Part shown: in pieces, positions 31,814-42,641 of the stretch | Numbering within the stretch: position 1 is the stretch's first letter | Layout: every line of letters starts with the position of its first letter | From: Arthrinium phaeospermum | Taxonomy: Eukaryota > Ascomycota > Sordariomycetes > Amphisphaeriales > Apiosporaceae | Length of the DNA: 64,000 nucleotides | Direction of reading: 5' to 3' | NCBI GenBank assembly: GCA_006503535.1 | Contig: QYRS01000002.1 | Location: forward strand, 4,340,001-4,404,000 | Program-made: the position numbers and the translations under genes | The notes under the pieces: model-generated | The model's database searches: none | Told to the model about the DNA's origin: nothing | The model's input: the letters and a program-made list of their open reading frames with translations, nothing else

Positions 31814-33058
31814 TCAATCCAATCTCTCGCTCATCTTGGCCATGAGGGCAGAACAAAACTCCGGGTAGGCCTGGAGAGTCGGCTGAAATTCATCGCACTT
31901 GGCCAAGTCTTCCACGATGCAGGCGCAGTAGTGGACCATCATCGCACGTAGCTTGTCTCCGTCAGGTGTGTTCTCAAACACAAGCTCGGCCAGGGACAAG
32001 ATGTCAGCCATCCGGCTAGGGTAGAGTTTGAAGGTAGTCAGGGTGGTATACAGCTTGTGCATTGACAGCTTAACCAGGGGATCGATGCCGTACTTGTCTG
32101 CGAGTATGTAGAGATTGGCGTGACAGGAGAAGACTGTGCTGTAGTCTTCGCATCCCTCCTTGTTGGGCCTTGGTTTGAAGGCGCTGCCACCTATCTTCCA
32201 ATCCGTACTGGTTGTGAATCCTTTGGCCATGGTAGAACCTTTAGAAGCATCGTAGCACGTCGAACAAGTATTGTTGAAGTGAGTAGCACAGCTTCCACAA
32301 TATTTCCGGTTCCAGTTTTGGCTGCACTTCGAACAATAGGCTGAGGTGGTGGAGAATGTAGAATTACAGCCCCTGGGGCATTTGGTAGCCCCGTCCGTAA
32401 CCTTTTCCTGGATACAGTAAAGCCCGGCTCCGTTAATATTAGGTTTGCTGGTGCTGGCAGTTGAAGATGCTCCGGTCTGGATATTTGAGGCATCAAGTAG
32501 GATGTCAGGTTCCGCCGTTATGTAATCCTCTGTGTAAGCCCACTGAATGAAACGGACAAAGGTATCATTGTCAACGTCGTCCCAAGTGACACGGCTTTCT
32601 TTGGCCTCCTTCATATCGCCGTCAAGGAGTGCTCGAAGAGGTCTCGAGAGTCGGGTGAGGACATCGGCATGGACCACAAATTGCGTCTTGTTCGGCCCGA
32701 CCACAAAGGTGATGGGTCGCGAGCGAAGAATGCTTACCCTACCGTGTTAGCTGAGAAGTCATAGATGCAAACACTATGCCTCGAATTGCTGTACTTCGCC
32801 ATGGACTTCCAAACATCAGATTAAAGGAAGCCCTGATTGTTGGCGATAGCACGGCGATATGGGCGGAGGCGTGATTGATGGCAGAGGCAGGCCATGAGGA
32901 TATGAGGGTGATACATACCTGTCGAATGGCGGAGACATGTTTGTCGGCTCTGTCGATTCAAGAGGAGTGTCTTCTGTCTGTGTGGCGGTAGATGAGGAAA
33001 GTTCGTTTTCCCGATTGAAGGCTGCGGATGGTGCTGCCTTTCTCTTCTTTTTTGCCAT
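31814..33058 (-). CDS. BTB/POZ protein with four CxxC-like pairs (paralogue 2)
   Basis: A two-exon gene: 33058-32919 and 32738-31814, with a GTATGT/GTAG intron; the product is 354 residues. It starts with a basic KKKRK patch, a possible nuclear localisation signal absent from paralogue 1. An alternative start at Met41 would give a protein matching paralogue 1 in length. The BTB domain covers about residues 48-130 and the insert holds four Cys pairs: C167/171 (CPRGC), C182/185, C194/197 and C205/208. The last 130 residues match the protein at 12987-14046 closely, including the FENT-GDKLR and VHYCACIVEDLAKC segments. The two genes lie 18 kb apart on the same strand with an intron at the equivalent place, so they arose by duplication. 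The role is unknown; the pattern suggests a BTB adaptor with a zinc-binding module. Confidence 0.87.
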
Positions 33059-34174
33059 GTGAGTTGGAAATCATGGCCGGTAGTGATGGAGGAATACACG
33101 ACTTAAATAGCAACAGAACTCCTCAAGTCTGATGATCTGTTAGTCTCTAGGCATCTACATGTTTTTCAAATGTGCAAGGCAACCAGCAATACTGAGACAG
33201 ATTTTGTTTGAGCCCTGTGCTGCTTCCATTGACTCGTTCTTGGGAGCAACTGGTTGCTCATCAACAAACTTAGCATCCAGTGCAGCCTGAACTCCACATT
33301 GACAAAGAGGCACTGATGGTTACTCGGCAGGGCTATGTGCGTGTTTCAAAACAAGTCTTCCTTACTCAAAGGGGTTGCTAGATCTATCCCGGGTTCTCGG
33401 GTTCCTCAGCAGTTAAATTAATCGCAACAGATAGTCTGAAACCCAATCCCATGCAACGTCAGCTCTAAGGCTCTCGTACCCAATCTTCTGAATTCTTTGG
33501 GGTTCTGTTCAAGCACGGAAAGTGAGCCAAAGCTGAATCTAGTTTGAAATACATGGTGCATGCGGCACTTCTTCTAGTGCACCTTGATATTAAATCGAGG
33601 CCTTAAGTGTTAAGAATACCTCCCCAGGTGGCATCCACGGTCAGCATGCATTTTAGCATAATAAGTAATGTTAATATGCTTTGTCTAGAGACGCAATATG
33701 CGTTTGTGTACGTATGATTCCTGGGAACTAAGGAATAGTCAAGGTGTTGGGGCGCGAGGCAGGAGTCCATTCCACTGCCATCTGTGATGATACAGTTCTG
33801 GCAAGCGGTGGCCAGGTGACATGCAAGTCGATATGGTGCATGCAAGACATGGGTACTGTACAAGTACTTGCAACCAGTATGGGGCCAGTCTAAGCTGCGA
33901 ACCATCCCAGGCTGCACAAACAGGAGCTAGGTAAACGGATCTGGTAACAAACGGGGACTCGGTCTATGTTTCTGTTGTGCGCTTCTGTATTACTGATTGC
34001 TCCGTTTGAGCTGCTGTCCTTTCAATGACTTGACTTGCCGTCCCCATAAGCAATGCTTATGCGTCCTGTCTTTTTTTATCATACTTTGGGCAGTCAGTGT
34101 CGAACCAGAACTTTACATATCTTGCGCTCTTCTGACCGAAAACACCTACACAGAGTCGACATATACGTCACAAG
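33059..34174. other. Intergenic region, nothing recognised
   Basis: About 1.1 kb between two divergent genes. It probably holds both promoters. A T7 run lies near 34071, close to the start of the HET gene. No gene or repeat is seen. Confidence 0.5.
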
Positions 34175-36691
34175 ATGCCCGACCACGGCGACTGGATCGA
34201 GCCACCCATAAGTGAAACACTGTGGGAATGGGGCCACGAAAAGCTCACCGTAGAGAAGGGGAAGCGCCTAGACGAGAAGAGAAAGTGGAAGATCACTTTC
34301 ACCATGTGGAACCGGATTGTCCGCGGGGATGACTTCTTCATGGGAATCGTCGAGACCAAACTGGCCAAGCCCTGCCAGGTCGTCTTGCTGTCCTTGCTGT
34401 CCTGGTACCGCTCCGAATACGACCACCGAGAGCTTACTGATGCGGCTTGGGAAGCCATCCAGAGCTACAGCATGAGGCCGGATGTGCCCTATCACGAGTG
34501 GAGGATGCATCTCGAAACCAACCTCAAGAATCAGGTGAGAGATTTGGATCGCTCGGATGTATCTTCGCTCAAGAGCGACTACCAAATGACGCACGCCATC
34601 CTTTGGATCGAGGAGATGACGCTGCGCCTCAAGCCCTCCGAGTCGTATGGCGAACTCCAGCACTTTCGCCACCAAGCCCTGGAAGCGGCGCTCGTCCAGC
34701 GCTTCTCCTGGTTCATCGTCGAAACTCGCGGGGCGTACTTTCCGGAGGAACACGGTCATTGTCCGAACCAGGATTCCGACGTCTTGAGGGAGATGGCCCG
34801 GCAGGACAGCGTGACCGCCCACGCGAGGCTGGATGCTTGCCCCTGGATCAACAATCTGCCCGCTGCCGGTCCCCAATTCCTCTACGACATCGACCAGGCC
34901 AAAACGGTCGAGATTACACAAGAGGCGCCTCCCTACGCGGTCATCAGCCACTCCTGGGGCCGATGGGCAACCGGAGGCAAGGTGCAAGTCCAGGGTGTCA
35001 GCTGGTTAGTGCCTCAGAGCAGGCGTTTCGCGGTCGAGAGCTTGCCCCACACACTCCAGGGGCAGCGATATGCCGGGCACGTTTTCGAACACATACGATA
35101 CGTGTGGATCGACCTGCTTTGCATTCCACAGGATGAAGGCTATGCCAAGAGATCGGACGAGATGAAGAATCAGGCCCAGATCTTCCGGGGCGCCACTGTC
35201 GGATATGTGTGGATGAACAACGTGACGGATTGGATAGGGGCGGCGTCCGGATTCGAGGAGATTTGCTTGCTTGCCCAGGCAAAGAAGAATTCGGCCAGCT
35301 TCCAGTTGAACACCAACGCGTGCGATGCACTCTGGATAGTTCAGTCAGAGTCGAGAGCCCTGGGAGCGAAAATGCAGCTCTTTGGGGAGTGGCGAGCACC
35401 GTACGACGATCCCAATACGATCAACCAGACCCTCCGACCTGGAATGCAAGCTCGGGTGATCAACGGTTGGTTTTCGTCCCTGTGGACCTTGCAGGAGTAT
35501 GGACTCCGACCGGACATGCAGATATTGGACTTGAATTGGAAACCGTTGAGTGTTTGCCAAGGAAGGTCCAATGGCCTGAAGGTCACCGTCGGCGCCTTGG
35601 GTTGCCTTGCACGCATCTTGGACGAGGAAGCCCTGAATCTCACGGCCAGGATCGCACAACCCGACCCATTCGACAAACACTCGACGGCATCCAAGAGCTT
35701 GGAGACTGTGCTACGATACTCCCGTCTGGGCTCCCTGTAGACAACCCAGCGATCGGCCTTTTTGTGTGCCTCGCGGAGCCGTGGCGGCTTGGGCGAGCAG
35801 TACGAGTCGATGATGTCGGTCACGGGCGCGACTGGGTGGTTTCGCCAGTGTACCATCGGCTATGACCCGGTCGGGCTCCAAGAGCAACTCAAGCACAAGG
35901 TATTCGGTCAATGGCCGATAGAGTTCATCTGGGATCTTCGATGGCAGGAAGGCGCGTCCTTCTTCTCCGTGACCGACGTCGAGATTCCTAGTTTCTGGGC
36001 CATCTTTGAAAACCAGGTCGCGGCGAAGTTGAGCCAGCTGAATCCTTGGACTCTCACGCAGGAGACCCTTCGAGAGTTGCTGCAACAGGTCCCAACATAC
36101 AACATCGTGGGCACCCTGCTTCCAATAGACTTCACTGCGTGGAGCTGTCGGAAGCAAGTGCTCGAGACCTGCCCGCTACGATCGCTTGACCATAAGAGCC
36201 TGGTCTACTGGACCTTCAACAAAGAAGGGCTGGTGGATATGGGTCGGGCCGGCATCCTCGCCTCCACAGACTCCCTTGGTCTTAAGGCCGACCCTGACCG
36301 TCCGCTGCGAGTTCACCTTAACCCTTCCGCGACGAACAATGTCTTCAGCATGGCCACACACACCGAGGAGGTAGAGCTACGCGAGTACCTCAACAACAAT
36401 CTGTCTTGGTGGCCCTGGCACAAGTACGCCCTCATCCTCAAGACCGGTGGCGATACGAGAGGCACCCCTCTCGGCGTAGGCGTCATCCTTGCCGAGCTGC
36501 CGTCAGTGAGACCATGCGGAAAGAAGGTCAAGTCGAGAGCAAAGTCAAAAGCAAAACCCGACGACAGCCCGAGACGCTTTGGACGGCTGCAGACGTTCCA
36601 ATTCGCGGATCACCAGCCTTGGTATGAATACACCGTCAAGTGTGATGATATTGCAATACAGGATCTGGAGCCAGTCTGGGTGGTCTACTGA
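34175..36691 (+). CDS. Atypical HET-domain protein interrupted by one in-frame TAG
   Basis: ATG at 34175. One frame is open from 34175 to 36691 except for a single TAG at 35738-35740 (codon 522); read through, it gives 838 codons. The first 240 residues are helical and unrecognised. The HET domain begins near 250: YAVISHSWGRW at about 254-264, RYVWIDLLCIPQDE at about 308-321, and WFSSLWTLQEYG near residues 430-441, where classical proteins have RGWTLQE. The 317 codons after the stop carry normal coding sequence including a basic KSRAKSKAK stretch, so the two halves belong to one gene. A 5-bp hairpin (35726-35730 with 35745-35749) puts the TAG in its loop. A 42-base GTAG-to-GGAG segment could be spliced out in frame, but it is very short and lacks a branch site. 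Confidence 0.75.
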
Positions 36692-36938
36692 GTCGGGCAT
36701 TGCGTACTTGATACGGATCTTGCTTGTTCTTGTGTCCCTGACAGGGATGGTTGGTATGATGTGAAGAAAAAGGAAAAAGAAGAAGAATAGAAAACAATGA
36801 GTCGGTAGTAGCTAGACTTTGCCAGCAGCATCAGATTGAGCCCAATAAAGTTGCCTTACTCCGAATACAGTATCGTTTTGTATTATCTTCGCTCTGTCTG
36901 CCCAGCTGCTAGACCACCAGACCTCAAGTCATGTCTAG

Positions 36939-38003
36939 TTAAAACACCGACTGTCCCGTAAGCCTGACCCGCCACAGCTTCGTCTCATTGAGCACAAACA
37001 CCGTCCCATTGGGCGCGAACCCGAAATTCGCCACGCCGCCCTCGACCAGCACCTGCCCGATCAGCGTCCCCGCCCGATTCCACACCGCGAGCCCGGACCC
37101 GATCCCGCTCCAGACGTTGCCCTGGCTATCGACGCGGATCCCGTCCGGGATCCCCTTGGGCGCGTACGCGAACACGCGCCGATTCGTCAGGAACGGCCCG
37201 TCCGCCACGTCGAACGCGTAGATGGTCGCCGGCCCCGCCCCGTCGGCCGCCTCGGACCCGCCCGTGTCCGTGATATAGAGGGTGCGGAACTCGCCGTCGA
37301 ACGCCAGCCCGTTGGGCCGCGAGAAGCCGTCGGCCACGGCGCGCGTGCTGTTGGTGGCCGGGTCGAAGCGGTACACCTGGTTGGGCAGCGCGGGCGCGGC
37401 GCGCAGGCCCTGCAGGTGGCCGTAGTCCGGGTCCGTGAACCAGAGGGAGCCGGAGCCGCCGTCGCGCGGGTGGACGGCCACGTCGTTGAGCGAGTTGAAG
37501 GGCTTGCCGTAGAAGTCTGTCACGAGCGGGACGGAGATATTGGGGCTGCCCACGGGGTCCGGGATGGTGAAGAGGCCGCCGCTGGCCGTCTTGGAGCCCT
37601 GCGAGGTGAAGACGAGGCCCGAGGGTCCGTAGAGGGCGCCGCCGTTGGGGAGGACGATCTGGGAGGTGTCCATGGGGTTCAGGGCGATGCTGGCCAGGTC
37701 GCCCGACATGACGTTGGTCACGGCGTGCAGCAGGATGGTCTGGTCGCTCGTCGCTGGGTCCGACGCCACCTTGATCCGGTTCGAGCTGACGTACAGACTG
37801 CCGTTGAGGAAAACGCCCGCCTCGTGGAAGAGAGGCTGGGTCGCATTCTGGATCAGCTCGATTGAGGGCGTCTGGCCGATGATGGCGGAGAAGTCGTTGG
37901 CGATAACGGAGAAGTTGGCCAGGTCCGGGTTGGACAGCGTGGGCGCGAATTGCGCTGCCACGACGGGCGCGGACGCCAGCGCCACTGCCTTGGTGGTTCT
38001 CAT
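36939..38003 (-). CDS. Secreted SMP-30/gluconolactonase-like protein
   Basis: A single-exon gene of 354 codons with ATG at 38003. A signal peptide of about 17 residues (ending near VAAQ) indicates secretion. The rest reads as a six-bladed beta-propeller of the SMP-30/gluconolactonase/LRE family: the Glu-containing HEAGVF segment near residue 61, the SLNDVAVHP segment (Asn/Asp metal ligands) near 170, FTDPDYG near 187, and the FSRPNGLAFD and YITDTGG segments near 224-245. Members are calcium-dependent lactonases that open sugar lactones such as gluconolactone. In secreted fungal forms a role in the oxidation of cellulose- or sugar-derived lactones is plausible. Several N-glycosylation sites are present. 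Family assignment is firm; the substrate is inferred. Confidence 0.9.
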   Translation of the reverse strand: MRTTKAVALASAPVVAAQFAPTLSNPDLANFSVIANDFSAIIGQTPSIELIQNATQPLFHEAGVFLNGSLYVSSNRIKVASDPATSDQTILLHAVTNVMSGDLASIALNPMDTSQIVLPNGGALYGPSGLVFTSQGSKTASGGLFTIPDPVGSPNISVPLVTDFYGKPFNSLNDVAVHPRDGGSGSLWFTDPDYGHLQGLRAAPALPNQVYRFDPATNSTRAVADGFSRPNGLAFDGEFRTLYITDTGGSEAADGAGPATIYAFDVADGPFLTNRRVFAYAPKGIPDGIRVDSQGNVWSGIGSGLAVWNRAGTLIGQVLVEGGVANFGFAPNGTVFVLNETKLWRVRLTGQSVF

Positions 38004-39270
38004 GCTGGGCGAAGATTTTCGGGAAATTGCAGCAACGGAACGAAAACGAGCGGGGATGGCACACTCAGAGGATCACTTCGTGAAGAAACCTTGGGCCTCT
38101 TTGGCTTTTGTACTCTCAGTCAGCCGCGCTTGTGGTTTTCAGGGGTTTTAGCTCGAGTCAGGTTCGGCTTGGCACTGGCACCCATCTCACTTTGCATCCG
38201 CCCACAATGTGACACAATCTGATCTTGGGTTACCGAGGATATGGAAACATTTTGCTCTGTGATCCAATATGTTTCATGCACCCTGGGCTATCGCGCAGTA
38301 TGTTTATCGGCCGACGCCAATTGACTTTCTGGGTCGCTCAGCACTGGTGGGACAATGACCGAAGCCAGCTGGAAATGACGCCAAGGGCTTGGCAGCGATC
38401 TCGAATCCACACCTCCGACAGTCCCGCCCCGGAGTTAGGCCGCTACATAAATCACCTATGAATAGCGTCTAGTCCCTCTATGGAATATCATCTTTCCCTC
38501 TTACCTACAAGGGACCATCCTGTTTGTTTATAGCCAGTAGTAGGTGCAACTTGATCCTTGCGTTTCGCAATGAAACCCCTGCACAATGGGGCAGGTATGT
38601 ATCCTCGCTGTTTCGCATGCACAGAACTATTACTCTTCGTGATTCTCCTATTTCGACCAGGCATACCTGTTGTGAATCGGAAAGGATGGAAGAGAAATAG
38701 CAAAGTTAGAAAGGGATTAGCAGCAGCGGTCTAAGACGCTAAAACTCTGCAGCAAGTAATGTTGGATCTCTGAGCAGTTGAGTTCTCGTCTTCTTCCAGA
38801 TGTTTGCTCTCCGCATTCCTTCGAGCCCGTGTTGGCCCTAAATTTCCTACGAGCACGGATGGCCCTCTTCTGCTTGCCCGCCAAGGAGCAGCAACGTTAT
38901 GTTCCAAGTGTGGCCGCCCCCTTCGCCAGCTTTTCCGGGTTCGGTGGAATTGTGTTTGCCGTTTGCTGATGATGTTGTTGGTTTGGCGTTTTGCCATATG
39001 AGCGTGATGCGTGCTTCTTTGTTTCGATTCCCTTTGTTCAACTGCCCACTGGTGCCTGAGCGACTAGCAAAAGACTGGTAGGGTATCTTAGCGAAGATCC
39101 AACATGAACCTTTGAGGATATAAAACAGGACCACTATCTGGATTGGCATGTGTGAAGACCCCAGGTATCCAACTTCAACAAATCATCGGTGCAGGCACCA
39201 CAATACTTCGAAAGACGCTTTCTCACATAGCTCAAATATAAGATATCGGCTAGTAACATAATCCTTTCCT
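38004..39270. other. Intergenic region, nothing recognised
   Basis: About 1.3 kb between two divergent genes, likely containing both promoters. Open frames are short. No repeat, RNA gene or domain is recognised. Confidence 0.5.
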
Positions 39271-40381
39271 ATGTCAATCACGCCAATTATGCAGGTCCCG
39301 GACGACCCAGCGGACGATGACACAAGTATTTCCACGAGCCCGGGAGGAAGTGATGGAGCTTGCATCCCATGGTATGATCGTCATCAACCTAGAATTCCAT
39401 GGTATGATGTTTACCTCGATGTCACGCGGCTACAGCAAATGGAAAGATGGCACGGTTTAGTACGTGGAATAAGAGACCACTGCATTTTGGGTGCCCCGAT
39501 CTCAGATGGTTTTATTTCATTCGATACATCGGATACTAGAGCAGACAAGAGTATGGTGAGAAGGAGGCTACTAGGCGAAGCCGTGGCTCAAGCTCCAGAC
39601 TGTAAGTTCTCGGATCTTCCAATGGACATATTGTTCAGGAGAACTCACACATTGTTGCCTTTTAGATTTTGATGATGAGTGGACCTCTAACCAAATCTTC
39701 TCGATCATCATTGATTGGTATATGTTTCATACACCTAGCCACGAAGCTATACCGCCCGTGATTTTCGATCGCTTCGTTCAGCTGCTTCTTGAATTCGGGG
39801 ATTTGCGGGAAAGCCAGTCGGCTTGGGTCATTTCGGTAGAAAAGGCCTGCACAAAGTATATCAAGGAACAAGCCAGTGCGTACTATTTCAAGACTATTAC
39901 CCGGTTCCAAGAAACAAAAAGTCAGCTAACTAACTGATGTTGCGTAGTTTACTTGCACCGAAATCCCTCCACTTTGCGTGACTTCAACAGAATCACTACG
40001 GCCTATCGCGAATTGTCCGACCGTCTGGTACAGGAAAAGATGCATTCTGTCTGTCCTCCTCTGGATGCAATACACAGTTTTCAATATCCAAGAAGATTGT
40101 CGTACATCAACACACCTGTCCACCTCCAAAGACTTGTCCAATGGTCTGAAGGTCTCCCAAAATCCACATACAGTTGGGCCACGCTCTTTGAGGATGTTCA
40201 GCGCCGCCTTTGTGATGGAGACCACGACAGCGCTTGCGAGTATTGGGAACTTTACACGCGGCGGTTGGGGGTTGCGTTGGCAGCACGGGGTCGCTTAAGC
40301 ACTTCGACCAGAAGACTTAGAATTGCGCTGGAGGCTATGATCATGTTCAAGAAAGAGATGGAATTTCGAGCTTTAGCTTAA
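39271..40381 (+). CDS. Orphan three-exon gene, 324 aa
   Basis: Exons 39271-39601, 39666-39875 and 39948-40381 join in frame over two short introns: GTAAGT/TTTAG, and GTGCGT/CGTAG with a very good CTAACTAAC branch site. The 324-residue product begins with an acidic, Ser/Thr-rich tail, then a globular helical protein with an Asp/Trp-rich start (WYDVYLDV). There is no signal peptide, membrane segment or recognised domain. The DNA is richer in AT than the neighbouring enzyme genes, which may mean that the gene is young, transferred or weakly selected. The splice structure supports a true gene, but the function is unknown. Confidence 0.72.
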
Positions 40382-40959
40382 TCGTATCTAGAGCCACGCG
40401 ACTCTTCAAAAGGAAGTTGACGCTACTATTCTTGAGATAATATATTTTTTCTGCTAGCAAGTCCAGTATCCCGCAAAATATACACTCGTAATCTGTTTTG
40501 TGTCTTGCGAATTATTGAATCGAGCTTTGACAAACGGTCACATTAATAAATGTATTGTTTCCCTTGTTGTTATGTTCTATATCATCTTGAATACGGGTTT
40601 AATTAAGTTACTTGGCCAGCATTCTTTACAAGTCCTCAGCTCTCATGCTTTCACTAGCCAATATCCCTACTCAACTTGGACAGGTCCTAGGTCTGCATCG
40701 TAATTGTCAGATTTGAAGTCTATGGGGTACTACACAGTCCGCCAAGATTTCCTTTTGGCTATGTTGGTATTCAAAATCTGATAGAGGGCCATTGCCCGAA
40801 AAATCTGACCGTTATCCTACATGGCTGCACAATGCCTTTGTTGATGCTCTTTGTTGGGAATGGTTTCAAAGGCTGGATGGTTTAACCAGTTGTAATGACG
40901 TGAGGAACCCATAAAGCGATAGCATCAATGGCGTTTGACCCCATCTCCAGAGGCTTAGT
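40382..40959. other. AT-rich intergenic region, nothing recognised
   Basis: About 580 bases, AT-rich at 40430-40610, between two co-directional genes. I see no gene or repeat. Confidence 0.5.
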
Positions 40960-42327
40960 ATGAATACATCTATAAAGTCGTCAGACAGGAGCAATCGATG
41001 TCAGCTAGAACCGGCCAGAGTACCATTCAACTTCACCGCAGACACTATGACTCCGGCAACCCGTAGTCAAACAAAGCCATCCACAAGTGAGCGCGACCCA
41101 ATGCCCACACCACCGGGTCAAGATACCGTGCCTGTATCTTCCTTGTCGAACCCAGCTGTTGGGGGCAAGAGAGAAAGGGCCGATAACGACATCCTCATAT
41201 GCACCAGGTGTCGAAAGGCACCAGTGGCGCGAAACAAAACGACATGTGTATCGTGCAAGGCTGCCACGCTTTCGCAATGGTTAGTATCGGAGCAGACGCC
41301 GCGTGGTATATGCGCAAAGTGTGGACAGCATCCCGTCATGGGTAGAAACAGAAGTTGTGATGTATGCCGGATTGCGGCCACGGAGCAAGCCTGGAAACGG
41401 TCCCATGCAAAGCGAAAGGCGGCGCAACAGAAGCGCAAGGCAGATGAGATCCGGGAACGGAAAGAACAGGGGTTATGCATCGTGTGTGGCAAGCTGGCAG
41501 CCGCTGACGGGCGCGACCATTGCCAAGCGTGCGAGCAATGCGCTGAACGAAAAAGGGTGACCAGAAAGACCGATACCCAGGAACTGGATGAGTCAGTGGC
41601 GAGCAAGTCCTACCTTCGACGACAGGCTTTCAAGGCGCGAGGGCTGTGTACCGATTGCGGTAAGAAACCCCCAATAAGCGGAATACGGAAATGTGAAGCG
41701 TGCGACGACAAGGAAAGGGCGTACAGGCGAACGCCCGCAAGAAAAGAGTATCAGCACCTGCACAGCAAAGCACGGTACGCCAAGGCCGTGAGTGAGGGCT
41801 TATGTGGAAGGTGCAAGTGGAGGCCGCGCAGGGCTGGGTTGGCCTCGTGCGAGCCGTGTGCCACATATTCGAGCCGAGGTGGACCACGGAACATGCGTGT
41901 TCCCGCCCCTCCACCCCCTGGCGGCGACGATGGCGACTTCCAAGACAGGGATGAACCTATGCCAGATGGGCACACTGCTGGCGAAGGAGACGACGGGGTC
42001 GAGCCAATGCCAGTGACCAAAGAAAGCGATGAAGAAGAAGAAGAAATAGAGGACGAAATCATAGTCATGGGCTATGAGAGCGAGTACGAGACAGAAGATG
42101 AAGTATATGATGAGGCAGACGATGACGAAGACTACGAACCTTCATCTCATGGTAACGACGAAGTCAAGGACCTGGATGAACCAATGCCAGATGAGCATGA
42201 TAGCGACGGAGAGGAAAGGGTTGAACCCATCGTTGAGGCACAGAAAAGCGACGAAGACCAAGAAGACCCCATGCCTATGGATTACGAGAGGGACAATCGC
42301 ATGGAAATCGATTTCCTCTTATCCTAG
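40960..42327 (+). CDS. Five-fold zinc-knuckle protein with acidic repeat tail
   Basis: A single-exon gene of 455 codons from the ATG at 40960; the ATG at 41047 is an alternative start. Five modules with identical spacing C-x2-C-x11-C-x2-C occur at C81/84/96/99, C118/121/133/136, C173/176/188/191, C230/233/245/248 and C282/285/297/300. Each has a small residue or Gly before the second pair, and several start LCxxCGK. Basic linkers rich in Lys, Arg and Gln separate them. From about residue 310 to the end the protein is strongly acidic and repeats the element EPMPD/VEPMP several times. The layout, basic zinc array plus acidic tail, suggests a nucleic-acid or chromatin-binding protein. I recognise similar single modules in fungal hypothetical proteins, but no named family. 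Zinc binding is inferred from the Cys pattern. Confidence 0.82.
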   Translation: MNTSIKSSDRSNRCQLEPARVPFNFTADTMTPATRSQTKPSTSERDPMPTPPGQDTVPVSSLSNPAVGGKRERADNDILICTRCRKAPVARNKTTCVSCKAATLSQWLVSEQTPRGICAKCGQHPVMGRNRSCDVCRIAATEQAWKRSHAKRKAAQQKRKADEIRERKEQGLCIVCGKLAAADGRDHCQACEQCAERKRVTRKTDTQELDESVASKSYLRRQAFKARGLCTDCGKKPPISGIRKCEACDDKERAYRRTPARKEYQHLHSKARYAKAVSEGLCGRCKWRPRRAGLASCEPCATYSSRGGPRNMRVPAPPPPGGDDGDFQDRDEPMPDGHTAGEGDDGVEPMPVTKESDEEEEEIEDEIIVMGYESEYETEDEVYDEADDDEDYEPSSHGNDEVKDLDEPMPDEHDSDGEERVEPIVEAQKSDEDQEDPMPMDYERDNRMEIDFLLS

Positions 42328-42641
42328 CCTTAATACTGGACTCGAATCTTAGCTCACGCGATACCATCTGCCACAATACGAACTGCAATACAATAGCAGG
42401 GGTGGTAGGCACAAGATATAGAAACTGGGCAATGTATTTACTAGGGCTTGGCGGAGTTTGAGACGGTGGCAGGTTTAACGTTTATTAGAATGCAAATTCC
42501 AATACATATTCTATCAATGAATGTCGTCGACATCTCCTTTGACTGGTATCCCATCAAGGTTTAGGGTGCATAGGATTAGGCAGCAGGGCTGCGCCGCTCG
42601 TCGAGTCTTGGCACTATCCTCAATTTTATCCTAGAAGCATC
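42328..42641. other. Intergenic region, nothing recognised
   Basis: About 310 bases between two co-directional genes, AT-rich near 42480-42520. No feature is recognised. Confidence 0.5.

Noticed and set aside
35737..35778. A 42-base in-frame intron that would remove the TAG of the atypical HET gene
   Set aside because: It is shorter than usual fungal introns, has a poor GTAGAC donor and lacks a branch site; kept only as an alternative.
37126..38064. Open frame of 312 codons on the minus strand in another frame
   Set aside because: Its translation is an Arg/Pro/Gly-rich shadow of the SMP-30-like gene in the correct frame.
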